Origin: JAAELZ01 sp965237995
GTDB lineage: Bacteria; Pseudomonadota; Gammaproteobacteria; Arenicellales; Poriferihabitantaceae
Reading direction: 5' to 3'
Assembly (NCBI GenBank): GCA_965237995.1
Contig: CBDEGO010000002.1
Span: 434,001 to 498,000 of the forward strand
DNA: 64,000 nt
Of the stretch, positions 8,458 to 16,972 are shown piece after piece (the stretch's first letter is position 1; the number at the start of each line of letters is the position of its first letter). The translations under genes were made by a program, and so were the position numbers. Under the pieces are notes generated by a model that saw only the letters and a list, made by a program, of their open reading frames with translations, had not been told where the DNA came from and searched no databases.

Positions 8458-8548
8458 GAATTCTCCTGCTTTACATCATTCATTACATTTTATGCATGGC
8501 AAGCCACGAGGAATTCAACCCTTAGAGATTAAAATTGTAGGACATAAA

Positions 8549-9415
8549 ATGATGATAAAAAATCTTTTAATAACTTTAGCCCTGACATTTTTAGGTTGGA
8601 ATGTTGCCAATGCAGTCTGCACAAAAGAAGCATTCGATGAGGCAAATATAAATGTTTTCAGTAAGTTTCCGCCAGAGTTACAGTATCCTGCTTGCCAATC
8701 ACCGTGCGGTTATCACGTTGAAGCCGTGCTATATGTACTTAATCATGGCGAGTATCCGGAAGCTGGTTTGAATTTTTTCCCAGAAAGCCGTGCTTTGCTA
8801 GGTAAAGATAGAGTGCTGACTGATGTTGCTATCAGTTACTTATCAAACTCTGATGAACCAGCCGTATTGTACAATGGTACGGTAGTTAGTCGAGAGGATC
8901 TTCTGGATCTAAAAGGGAGTGTAAATTTATCTAACGAGGAGTTATACGAAGCTTATATTGACCACTCTCAGGTACGCCTAAAAATAAATTATGACCTGGG
9001 CCTCGCTAATGATGAGGAAACTGTTTCTAATGACAGTCCTATTCAGGCTATAACCTTATTAAAGCAGGCTCCAGAAAATAAACCTTTTGTTATTCACGTA
9101 GTTGCCGAATATGCTGTTCCACTTCCATCTGGTGAAACTAGCTTTTCGCATGTGGTGCCAGCCATGAAAGTGATTGAAGGAGGGAGGGAAAAAATTTTAA
9201 TTGGCCTTCAACTACTATCGACGGTATCCATTCCTCTAAGTACAATGCAGGAATTCTTAATTGATTTTAAAGATGTACTCGGATCGTTTGTCCAAGGCGG
9301 CGACTTTACAGAAATTACCGATTTGTCGATACTAGAGCCGCTCAACCCGTCAGAGTTAGCTAAAATTAACGAGGCAGGGACAGATACCCCAAAGAAGGAG
9401 TGCTGCATACAATAA
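8549..9415 (+). CDS. secreted cysteine-containing protein of unknown family (intact paralogue)
   Basis: This 288-aa protein is read from ATG 8549, chosen over the in-frame ATG at 8456 for two reasons. It gives a clean signal peptide (MMIKNLLITLALTFLGWNVANA, then Cys) and has TAGGAC 5-10 nt upstream; an ATG at 8552 is equivalent. It shares with the frameshifted gene at 3339-4135 the blocks C-x-SPCGYHVEAVLYVLNHG-YPE-GL-FFP, AISYLSNSDEP, the FSHVVPAMKV block, then EKILIGL...SIPLSTMQEF and LSILEPL. It ends in ECCIQ. No known family is recognised. The single conserved Cys in PC-YH and the His before VPA could be a catalytic Cys-His pair. It follows the large repeat protein on the same strand and probably acts with it, but has its own ribosome site. 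Confidence 0.75.
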   Translation: MMIKNLLITLALTFLGWNVANAVCTKEAFDEANINVFSKFPPELQYPACQSPCGYHVEAVLYVLNHGEYPEAGLNFFPESRALLGKDRVLTDVAISYLSNSDEPAVLYNGTVVSREDLLDLKGSVNLSNEELYEAYIDHSQVRLKINYDLGLANDEETVSNDSPIQAITLLKQAPENKPFVIHVVAEYAVPLPSGETSFSHVVPAMKVIEGGREKILIGLQLLSTVSIPLSTMQEFLIDFKDVLGSFVQGGDFTEITDLSILEPLNPSELAKINEAGTDTPKKECCIQ

Positions 9416-9626
9416 CCAGGAGCCTTGTAAGTTCAACATAGCGACGATACAACTTATGGTAGAACTAATTCAAAGTTAGTGATTGTCTAGGAATATTCAA
9501 AACGTCAAGCACTAATCCGTGGTGTATAAGGAAGTTAAGAATTCGAAGCGCTAGACCTACAGCTCGCATACCAGAAGATATTTCAGCTAGAACACCTGCA
9601 AACATCCAAAAAAGTTAAGAAAAAAG
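9416..9626. other. intergenic stretch without recognisable content
   Basis: Nothing coding is recognised. Together with 9672-9857 it surrounds a tRNA fragment, giving about 440 bp without a gene. Confidence 0.4.
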
Positions 9627-9671
9627 TGGTGGCCAGGGACAGAATCGAACTGCCGACACGGAAAGTTTTAG
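9627..9671 (-). pseudogene. 3' fragment of a tRNA (Phe-like), possible att-site scar
   Basis: On the minus strand the last 45 nt of a tRNA are visible. They comprise an anticodon-loop-like CTAAAAC, 3' anticodon stem TTTCC, variable loop GTGTC, T-stem GGCAG with loop TTCGATT and CTGTC (one G-U pair), acceptor strand CCTGGCC, discriminator A and CCA. The 5' half is absent: no D-arm and no GGCCAGG acceptor partner follow. The GTGTC variable loop and A-rich anticodon loop are most like tRNA-Phe. Breakpoints in the anticodon loop are typical of integrase crossover sites, so this is a plausible attachment-site duplicate. It is not a functional tRNA. Confidence 0.65.
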
Positions 9672-9857
9672 ATCATCACTAATAATGATAGTTATTAACT
9701 GATATCATACTAAAGCAATACTTTACACAATCACAAATATTGATATGTCGCCGCCTATTCTCGAGAAAAAGGCAATTGAGGTAAATGCGACCAATTAGGT
9801 GTACTAGCTCAAAGCCATCATCCAAAACCGGTGAAGGTAAGCATTTACTTCCGTGAT

Positions 9858-10421
9858 TTAACTTAAATCTGCGTAGCGGTAGCAGTCTATAGTGTGGTCA
9901 TTCACCATGCCGATGCCTTGCATATAGGCATAGCACACTGTCGGGCCAATAAATTTAAATCCGCACTTTTTCATATCCTTGCTCATCAAGTTTGAAATTG
10001 GTGTTTGACTCGGAACCTGATCAACCGACTTCCAGTGGTTTTGTATCACTTCATTGTGACTAAATGCCCATATATAGGCGTCAAAGCTTCCCCACTTTTT
10101 CTGTATTTCTAAAAATACGTTGGCATTGTGCACCACCGATTCAAGTTTCTGCCGGTGTCGAACTAAGCCCGCGTTCTCCATTAACTCATCAACTTGGTCT
10201 GGAGTAAATTTGGCTACTTGCTTGGCGTCAAACTGCTTAAACGCTTTTTGATAGGCAGCGCGTTTATTCAAAATCGTGTTCCAACTTAAGCCAGATTGAG
10301 CACCTTCTAGGGTGAGCATTTCAAACAACAACCGGTCATCATGCACCGGTGTGCCCCACTCTTCATCATGATATTGCACTTCCAATTCAGAAGCACCAAC
10401 CCAAGCGCAACGATGTTTCAT
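9858..10421 (-). CDS. tag: DNA-3-methyladenine glycosylase I
   Basis: This 187-aa protein is normal length for the Tag family. It begins MKHRCAWVGASELEVQYHDEEWG, carrying the Zn-ligand Cys near the N-terminus and the His of YHDEEWG. It ends with VNDHTIDCYR, carrying the second His and Cys ligands. LFEMLTLEGAQSGLSW and the aromatic pocket are well conserved. It excises 3-methyladenine from alkylated DNA in base-excision repair. It stands alone on the minus strand after the accessory island and marks the return to ordinary chromosome. Confidence 0.95.
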   Translation of the reverse strand: MKHRCAWVGASELEVQYHDEEWGTPVHDDRLLFEMLTLEGAQSGLSWNTILNKRAAYQKAFKQFDAKQVAKFTPDQVDELMENAGLVRHRQKLESVVHNANVFLEIQKKWGSFDAYIWAFSHNEVIQNHWKSVDQVPSQTPISNLMSKDMKKCGFKFIGPTVCYAYMQGIGMVNDHTIDCYRYADLS

Positions 10422-10530
10422 TTTAAAAACCCAAAATATTGTTGATTAAATAACTAACGGTCGACAACAGTTTACGTTAAAAATCACGCTAAATAAATAG
10501 TTAGCTATGCTTCGCCACTGCTTTCAATCA

Positions 10531-11421
10531 TTAGATAGCCCCGACTCGCGTTATCGCTACACCAATCAAAATGATACAAAGAGACAGCAACAACGTCGCG
10601 TTTATCTCATTAGATAACAGCAGCCAACCCCAAAATGCACCAAAAGCTGGAACTAAATAACCCGCTTGCGACATAAACACGGCGCCATTGTTACGAATAA
10701 TTGTAAAACGAATAACGTAAGCCAGTGCGGTAGAGATCACCCCTAGATAAATAACAGAGGCCCAAGAACTGATACTCGCACCTGCCACAACAGGCCATTC
10801 TAACCACAAAGCAAGAGGCAACATATAAATTAAAGCGCTAGAGACCGTATAAGTTGCCATCGTAATGGCCGATATATGTGAAACGCGCCTAGCCAGTACG
10901 GTCGAACTTGCATAACACACTCCCGCTGCAGTCACCGCTAATAAACCACCAATCGCGCTGGTATTAGCCCGTTGTAATTCGTCCCAAAATAAGATGAGCA
11001 CCCCGCCAAAACCCACCAGTAAGCCTACTGCTCGCGGCGCATTAATTCGTTCGTCTGTTGTAGTGAAGTGCGAAATAATCAGCGCTGAAAACGCACCTGT
11101 TGCCATGAGCACCGCCGCTTCAGCTGCATTTATATATTGCTGAGCCCAACTGATCAGAAAAAATGGCAATGCGCTATTAAATAAGCCAACTATGCTCACA
11201 ATCAACCATTCTCGATTGCTAAGTTGCGTAAGTTTGTTGGCAAATCCGCTCATCGGTAACAGCACCACTGACGCCATCAGTACCCGAAATGCAGCCACTG
11301 TGATGGGCCCAAATGAATCTAAAGCAATCTCGATAAAGACAAAGGCGCTGCCCCAAATTGCACACACAAACAACAAACGAGCGAAATCCAGCGGGTTGGC
11401 CGCTCTAAATGGAGTTAACAC
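10531..11421 (-). CDS. DMT superfamily (EamA) transporter
   Basis: This 296-aa hydrophobic protein has about ten membrane helices in two EamA halves. The first contains LLFVCAIWGSAFVFIEIAL...FRVLMASVVLLP; the second has CYASSTVLARR and ends SQAGYLVPAFGAFWGWLLLSNE. It belongs to the inner-membrane drug/metabolite exporters related to RhaT/YdcZ-like carriers; the substrate cannot be deduced. The start is GTG at 11421. It lies between tag and gshB with the same orientation but a 35-bp gap to gshB. Confidence 0.85.
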   Translation of the reverse strand: MLTPFRAANPLDFARLLFVCAIWGSAFVFIEIALDSFGPITVAAFRVLMASVVLLPMSGFANKLTQLSNREWLIVSIVGLFNSALPFFLISWAQQYINAAEAAVLMATGAFSALIISHFTTTDERINAPRAVGLLVGFGGVLILFWDELQRANTSAIGGLLAVTAAGVCYASSTVLARRVSHISAITMATYTVSSALIYMLPLALWLEWPVVAGASISSWASVIYLGVISTALAYVIRFTIIRNNGAVFMSQAGYLVPAFGAFWGWLLLSNEINATLLLSLCIILIGVAITRVGAI

Positions 11422-11456
11422 TGAAATATCTTACTAACTAAGCTAGGTAAACCACC

Positions 11457-12380
11457 TTATAGCCGGGCGACTTCATCAATAATAGCACGATGGTGATCGA
11501 TACCCGAAAACTGCGATAACTCTTGTAAGCCTGTAGGTGAGGTGACATTCACCTCAATAAGTTTACCGCCAATGGTATCAATGCCCGCAAAGAATACGCC
11601 TTGGTCTACTAGCCCTTGTTTAAGTGCCTGACAAATTTCAATATCGTCTTCGTCTAACTCGCAAGGAATCGCAGAACCTCCCATATCTAAATTGTTTAAC
11701 TCTTTACCTTCTGCATGCACGCGTAAAATTGCGCCGATTGGCTCACCATTGACCAGCAAAATTCGCTTATCACCTTGCGCGGCAGCGGGCAGAAACTCTT
11801 GTGCGATAACCCAATGCGAGCCTTGATGCGTCGCCTCTTGCAATAATGATTTATCCTCTCCTGCGCTGTAAAAGAAAATACCCTTGCCGCCAAAACCATC
11901 TATGGGCTTAATTGTTATGCGATCGTGCTTGGTGCTAAATTCAGCTAGCCTTGCGGCGTTATTAGAGATACAGGTATCTGGTGTATACGCTGCATATTTA
12001 AGCGCTGCCAGCTTCTCATTCCAATTACGCACGCCCTCAGGTCGGTTCAGTACTTTTACATGGCGAGGTAAAAAATCCAGTAATAAAGTGGTATAAAAAT
12101 ATCGGCGATTAAAAGGCGGGTCCGTGCGTTCCCAAACTACATCGACATCAGCCAGCGGTATTGTTGCAGATTTAAGTTGAGTAAAGGGCCGATCATGGTC
12201 GTCATTTACTTGCAGCCATATAACTGAGGCATATAGTTGATCATGCTTTAAGAATAGATCGTGTTGCTGCAAAAAGCACACTTCGTGACCCTGTTGCGAA
12301 GCGGCTAACATTAAGAAATAAGACGTGTCTTTCCACGGCTTAACGGTTTCTAATGCGTTCATTATAAAAGCATGTCGCAT
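11457..12380 (-). CDS. gshB: glutathione synthetase
   Basis: This 307-aa ATP-grasp enzyme is near the E. coli GshB length. Recognisable parts are WERTDPPFNRRYFYTTLLL, NRPEGVRNWNEKLAAL, the ATP-binding loop KPIDGFGGKGIFF, and the C-terminal IDTIGGKLIEVNVTSPTG. It joins gamma-glutamylcysteine and glycine to make glutathione in the cytoplasm. It is usually followed by ruvX/yqgE in gammaproteobacteria; here its neighbours are a TrpD2-like gene upstream and a DMT transporter downstream. Confidence 0.95.
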   Translation of the reverse strand: MRHAFIMNALETVKPWKDTSYFLMLAASQQGHEVCFLQQHDLFLKHDQLYASVIWLQVNDDHDRPFTQLKSATIPLADVDVVWERTDPPFNRRYFYTTLLLDFLPRHVKVLNRPEGVRNWNEKLAALKYAAYTPDTCISNNAARLAEFSTKHDRITIKPIDGFGGKGIFFYSAGEDKSLLQEATHQGSHWVIAQEFLPAAAQGDKRILLVNGEPIGAILRVHAEGKELNNLDMGGSAIPCELDEDDIEICQALKQGLVDQGVFFAGIDTIGGKLIEVNVTSPTGLQELSQFSGIDHHRAIIDEVARL

Positions 12381-12416
12381 GGTGATTACCTCAAAACATC
12401 AATCATTAAAATCAGA

Positions 12417-13556
12417 CTAACTCGAAGCGGCAGCGGCAAAATGCGCATAGGCTTTACCTGACTTAAGCACTGCACGTGATAAGTCACTTGCCTCAGACCA
12501 CGAATTCGCTTTACCCAAGTGATGCAAACAGATTGAAGCGCCATACACTAAACTATCATAGATGAACCCTTGTTGCCCTTTTAACGCAGCTAATCCAGTT
12601 TCAGAGGCCACCTGTGCTAGCGCCATCGTATCAACGGATGAAGCAAGCTGATCAGGCCGTTGTGCAGGCTTGGGCAAGTCATCAGGCAGTGGCATAGCAC
12701 GTTCTATCTGCTGAATATTCAATTCATTTGGGTCAAGTCGCACCTTTTCTGTTTCACCGTGTATCGTGCTTTCATCGTAACGAAAATAACGCGCCACTTG
12801 GGACAAGCTAGGTAACACACTGCCTTCCACCCCGCGCACTACCATCGCTGACTGATACCCTGCTTGTCGCGCTAGCATCGTATAAACGGGTGGATAAGCG
12901 CGATGTACAAACCCGCCCATCATATGCGTTCGTTTAGCTGAAACTGGCTTGGTTAACGTCTCTATGGTGGTTAGCACGCTGCGCTTTACCATTCGTGTAC
13001 GCAATGGCAATAAAGCGTGTAATGCTGGGCAACTCTGCCGTTGATCCAAATACGCCCAACCTATTGACGTGTTTTCAACTTGCTTAGCTACGATGCCGCT
13101 ACTTAAGTAGACATTTATTCCTGCTGCTTGTAATATTTTTCGGTGGGTAACTCCGTACTTAGGACCAATACTCTCTGCCCCTTGTAACACTGCTGGAACA
13201 CCAAGTGCAGCTAAAACTGGCGGTAAAAATGTGGAGGCAGGAACGCAACGCGCAAAACCATCAAACGGGTCAGAAATATCGACCAATTCGTCAACCTTAA
13301 CATCTGCAGCATTTAAGGTAGAGCGTAAGCCTAATAAGGAACCAATAAACTCGTCATCCGTTTCACGCTTCATGCGCAAGGCGATCAGATAGATAGCAGA
13401 TTGAACGGGGTCAATTAGATCAGCCAAGATACTTTGCATTGCATCCTTGGCTTCTTCCTTAGAAATAGATTTACCTAGCTCAGGGCCTGTTGCCACGCGT
13501 TGAATATAAGAACGCATGCGTAGCTCGGGAGATAAGGCGGCTATTTCAGGACTCAC
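12417..13556 (-). CDS. TrpD2/YbiB-like glycosyltransferase-fold protein
   Basis: This 379-aa protein (GTG start) is related to anthranilate phosphoribosyltransferase. It has an N-terminal helical domain (ISKEEAKDAMQSIL...) and a core with DPFDGFARCVPASTFLPPVLAALGVP. The TrpD GTGGD loop is not present, while GFVHRAYPPVYTMLARQAG and VVRGVEGS are. That pattern fits the TrpD2/YbiB group, which binds nucleic acid rather than making tryptophan. It is followed by gshB and preceded by glmM, 24 bp away. The in vivo role is unknown; a trpD function is unlikely. Confidence 0.75.
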   Translation of the reverse strand: MSPEIAALSPELRMRSYIQRVATGPELGKSISKEEAKDAMQSILADLIDPVQSAIYLIALRMKRETDDEFIGSLLGLRSTLNAADVKVDELVDISDPFDGFARCVPASTFLPPVLAALGVPAVLQGAESIGPKYGVTHRKILQAAGINVYLSSGIVAKQVENTSIGWAYLDQRQSCPALHALLPLRTRMVKRSVLTTIETLTKPVSAKRTHMMGGFVHRAYPPVYTMLARQAGYQSAMVVRGVEGSVLPSLSQVARYFRYDESTIHGETEKVRLDPNELNIQQIERAMPLPDDLPKPAQRPDQLASSVDTMALAQVASETGLAALKGQQGFIYDSLVYGASICLHHLGKANSWSEASDLSRAVLKSGKAYAHFAAAASS

Positions 13557-13580
13557 GTAACCACGGTGTCATAGTAGAAA

Positions 13581-14936
13581 TTAAGCCGCTAGGGCATCAC
13601 TGGTTTGTTCAACCACCTTCGCTAATTGGTCAACAATTGAATCAACCATGGCGGCATCATCACCTTCGACCATCACGCGCACTAGCGGCTCTGTACCAGA
13701 AGGGCGCAATACAATACGGCCTCGGTTATTTAAGGTAGATTCGAGGTCTTGCAATGAACTAACTACCGCGTCTGATTTAATGATTTGTTTGCCGCTACCA
13801 CGAGCAACTTTTACATTGATCATTTTTTGTGGAAAGACAGGCATTCCCTTAACCAAATCGGCTAAAGACTGACCCGTCTTTTGCATCACACGCAGCACCT
13901 GCAAAGCGGCCACAGTGCCATCACCCGTTGTATTTTTATCTAAACAAATAATATGCCCTGATGTTTCACCGCCCAACAACCAATTATTAGCCTGCAGCTT
14001 TTCCAACACATATCGGTCTCCAACGGCAACTCGCTCAAATTCAATATCCGATTGCGCCATCGCCTGTTCGAAACCTAAGTTGGTCATCAAAGTACCCACC
14101 ACACCTTTTCCTAAGGTGTTTTTTTGCTTGCCAAACAATGCCATAAGGTACAAGGTTTGGTCCCCATCGACCACTTCACCTTTCGCATCGACAAACAATA
14201 CCCTATCTGCATCACCATCGAGGGCGATACCGATATCCGCATGCTCTTCCACTACTTTAGCCTGCAACGCAGCTAAATGGGTCGAGCCGCATTCGTGATT
14301 GATATTAAAACCATCCGGCGATACACCGAGACTAATAACTTGCGCACCCAATTCTTCTAAGACTTGCGGTGCAATGTGATAAGCCGCGCCATTAGCGCAA
14401 TCAATTACAACCTTCAGGCCTTCGAAATCAACGCGATAAGGAATGGTATGCTTACAAAATTCAATATAACGGCCAATTGCATCTGGAAAGCGCGTGGCCT
14501 TGCCTAAGTCTTTTGATGAACAAGCGCGCATAGAGCCAGACATTTTATCTTCAACCGCGGCAATCAATTCATCGTTTAATTTAAACCCTTTACTTGAAAA
14601 GAATTTAATGCCGTTGTCATGAAAAGGGTTATGCGACGCGCTGACCACAACACCTGCTGACGCACGCGCAGTGCGGGTTAAGTAGGCAATGCCGGGCGTC
14701 GGCATCGGCCCAAGTAAAGCCACATTAACGCCAGCCGAAGCAAACCCAGCTTCAAGTGCGGATTCTAAAATATAACCTGAAATGCGCGTGTCTTTCCCAA
14801 CCAACACTAAATTTCGTCCGCCTGACTCGGACAGCACTGAGCCAACCGCCCACCCTAGTTTTAAGACGGTCTGTGGTGAGATCGGTTCGACACCAAATTC
14901 ACCTCGGACCCCATCTGTTCCAAATAAACCACTCAT
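13581..14936 (-). CDS. glmM: phosphoglucosamine mutase
   Basis: This 451-aa protein has every family hallmark: MSGLFGTDGVRGEFG at the N-terminus, the phosphoserine loop VVVSASHNPFHDNGIKFF (active Ser101), the metal loop ALDGDADRVLFVD, GETSGHIICLDK, and the phosphate-binding RPSGTEPLVRVMVEG. It converts glucosamine-6-P to glucosamine-1-P for UDP-GlcNAc, feeding peptidoglycan and LPS synthesis. It follows ftsH by 36 bp on the same strand; the folP gene usually found between them is missing. Confidence 0.97.
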   Translation of the reverse strand: MSGLFGTDGVRGEFGVEPISPQTVLKLGWAVGSVLSESGGRNLVLVGKDTRISGYILESALEAGFASAGVNVALLGPMPTPGIAYLTRTARASAGVVVSASHNPFHDNGIKFFSSKGFKLNDELIAAVEDKMSGSMRACSSKDLGKATRFPDAIGRYIEFCKHTIPYRVDFEGLKVVIDCANGAAYHIAPQVLEELGAQVISLGVSPDGFNINHECGSTHLAALQAKVVEEHADIGIALDGDADRVLFVDAKGEVVDGDQTLYLMALFGKQKNTLGKGVVGTLMTNLGFEQAMAQSDIEFERVAVGDRYVLEKLQANNWLLGGETSGHIICLDKNTTGDGTVAALQVLRVMQKTGQSLADLVKGMPVFPQKMINVKVARGSGKQIIKSDAVVSSLQDLESTLNNRGRIVLRPSGTEPLVRVMVEGDDAAMVDSIVDQLAKVVEQTSDALAA

Positions 14937-14972
14937 CGGTAAACTTGCCTAGCTACAAACCAGCGATACTAA

Positions 14973-16904
14973 CTACGCTGCTTCGGTCGGGTCTGGTAAG
15001 TCAGCATCGTCCTCAGGCGGTGCTGTTTTTTTAGCCGAAGCTTTTGCCTTCGTGCCGCCACTTCCTTTTTTATTTTTCTTAGGCTTCTCTTCGATAGGAC
15101 GTGGCGCTTTACCCTCCATAATATCGTCTATTTGTTCTGCATCAAGCGTTTCCCACTCAAGTAAGGCTTGCGCCATCACTTCTAGCTTTTCACGCTCGTC
15201 TTCAATGATTTTACGTGCGCGTGCATATTCTTCATCAATGATCCGCGTTACTTCACTGTCAACCTTTTCTTGAATTGCAGGGCTTAGATTCTTATGAGAT
15301 GTCATATCACGACCTAAGAATACCTCTCCTTCCGACTCGCCGTAAACCCGAGGACCGAGTGCATCACTCATTCCCCATTTTGACACCATCTTTTGCGCTA
15401 AATCAGTCGCCACCTCAAAATCATTCGAAGCGCCCGTCGTCATCTGATCCATAAACACTTCTTCTGCAATACGCCCGCCCATCAGCACCGCGATACGCGC
15501 TAATAAATATTTGCGGTTGTGACTATAACGGTCTTCTTCAGGTAATTGCATCGTCACGCCTAAGGCTCGACCACGCGGAATAATCGTTACCTTATGCACA
15601 GGGTCTGTGTTTTCTGCCAATATCTTGGCAACAACGGTATGTCCAGACTCATGATAGGCTGTATTCATTCTTTCTTGTTCTGGCATAACCAAAGAACGGC
15701 GTTCAGCGCCCATGATCACTTTATCTTTAGCGCGCTCGAAGTGATCCATATTCACCTTCTTAAACCCGCCTTTTGCTGCAAATAGCGCCGCTTCGTTTAC
15801 CAAGTTAGCCAAGTCTGCGCCTGAAAAACCCGGGGTGCCACGAGCGATGACTTTGGTCTCGATATCTGTGCCAATCGGCACCTTACGCATATGCACTTGC
15901 AAGATGGCTTCGCGCCCCAAAATATCAGGTAACGGAACCACGACCTGTCGGTCAAATCGACCTGGACGCAGTAAGGCAGGGTCAAGCACATCCGGGCGGT
16001 TAGTTGCAGCAATCACAATAACTCCTTCTGAATCTTCAAAGCCGTCCATTTCAACCAATAGTTGGTTCAAGGTCTGCTCGCGCTCGTCGTGTCCACCACC
16101 TAAACCAGCGCCGCGTTGACGTCCAACAGCATCGATTTCATCAATAAAGATAATACACGGTGCGTTTTTCTTAGCTTGAGTGAACATATCACGCACTCGC
16201 GATGCACCGACACCAACGAACATCTCTACGAAATCAGAGCCAGAAATAGTAAAAAATGGCACTTGCGCTTCACCCGCAATCGCTTTTGCTAACAAAGTTT
16301 TACCCGTTCCTGGGCTACCTGTCATTAAGATACCACGAGGCATGTGGCCACCTAACTTATGAAACTTCGACGGGTCACGTAAAAACTGAACAAGTTCTTC
16401 AACTTCCTCTTTGGCCTCATCGACGCCCGCGACATCATCAAAAGTAATATTGTTCTTATCTTCGGTAAGCAGCTGCGCCTTACTTTTACCAAAACTCATT
16501 GCACCACGGCCACCACCGCCTTGCATTTGTCGCATGAAATAAATCCATACACCAATGAGCAATAGGAAAGGAAAGAAGTTAAGGAAAATCTGCATTAACA
16601 GGCTTTGCCCTTCTTCACGTTTAGCAGTGATCCGCACACCTTGCTTATACAGTTGATTGACTAAATCTGGGTCGCCTGGTGATGTTGTGTTGAAACGCTG
16701 GCCATCTTTTAAAATACCCAATATTTCATTATTAGTAATTTCAACACGATCAACATTGCCGCTATCAACCTGCTCTAAAAAAGAGGTGTAGTCAATTGCC
16801 TTGGCACCCGCGCCCATTCCTTGTGGGGCAAAGTTATTAAACACTGACATCAAGATCATTGCGATCACGAGCCAAAGAACGATGTTTTTCATAAATGCAG
16901 GCAA
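14973..16904 (-). CDS. ftsH: ATP-dependent zinc metalloprotease FtsH
   Basis: This 643-aa inner-membrane AAA+ protease has two N-terminal membrane segments (about 6-24 and 103-124), Walker A GSPGTGKT (196-203) and Walker B IIFIDE (251-256). The SRH region NRPDVLDPALLRPGRFDR and the Zn site HESGH (418-422) follow. The tail is Lys/Ala-rich and ends DLPDPTEAA. The start is taken as TTG 16904 because AGAGGT ends 6 nt upstream; the ATG at 16892 would be 18 nt from it. It degrades LpxC, sigma-32 and damaged membrane proteins by family knowledge. It lies downstream of rlmE, as in most gammaproteobacteria. Confidence 0.97.
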   Translation of the reverse strand: MPAFMKNIVLWLVIAMILMSVFNNFAPQGMGAGAKAIDYTSFLEQVDSGNVDRVEITNNEILGILKDGQRFNTTSPGDPDLVNQLYKQGVRITAKREEGQSLLMQIFLNFFPFLLLIGVWIYFMRQMQGGGGRGAMSFGKSKAQLLTEDKNNITFDDVAGVDEAKEEVEELVQFLRDPSKFHKLGGHMPRGILMTGSPGTGKTLLAKAIAGEAQVPFFTISGSDFVEMFVGVGASRVRDMFTQAKKNAPCIIFIDEIDAVGRQRGAGLGGGHDEREQTLNQLLVEMDGFEDSEGVIVIAATNRPDVLDPALLRPGRFDRQVVVPLPDILGREAILQVHMRKVPIGTDIETKVIARGTPGFSGADLANLVNEAALFAAKGGFKKVNMDHFERAKDKVIMGAERRSLVMPEQERMNTAYHESGHTVVAKILAENTDPVHKVTIIPRGRALGVTMQLPEEDRYSHNRKYLLARIAVLMGGRIAEEVFMDQMTTGASNDFEVATDLAQKMVSKWGMSDALGPRVYGESEGEVFLGRDMTSHKNLSPAIQEKVDSEVTRIIDEEYARARKIIEDEREKLEVMAQALLEWETLDAEQIDDIMEGKAPRPIEEKPKKNKKGSGGTKAKASAKKTAPPEDDADLPDPTEAA

Positions 16905-16972
16905 GATAGCACCTCTAGTTTTACGTAAATATATTGCTCAATAGTATACCAATGAACAGCGTCATTAGGTCT

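Noticed and set aside
8456..8548. Longer N-terminus for the secreted protein from ATG 8456
   Set aside because: It would bury the signal peptide 31 residues inside and overlap the terminator's T-tail; ATG 8549 has a ribosome site.
13915..14298. 127-aa plus-strand frame inside glmM
   Set aside because: A shadow frame of a highly conserved gene, with no homology features.
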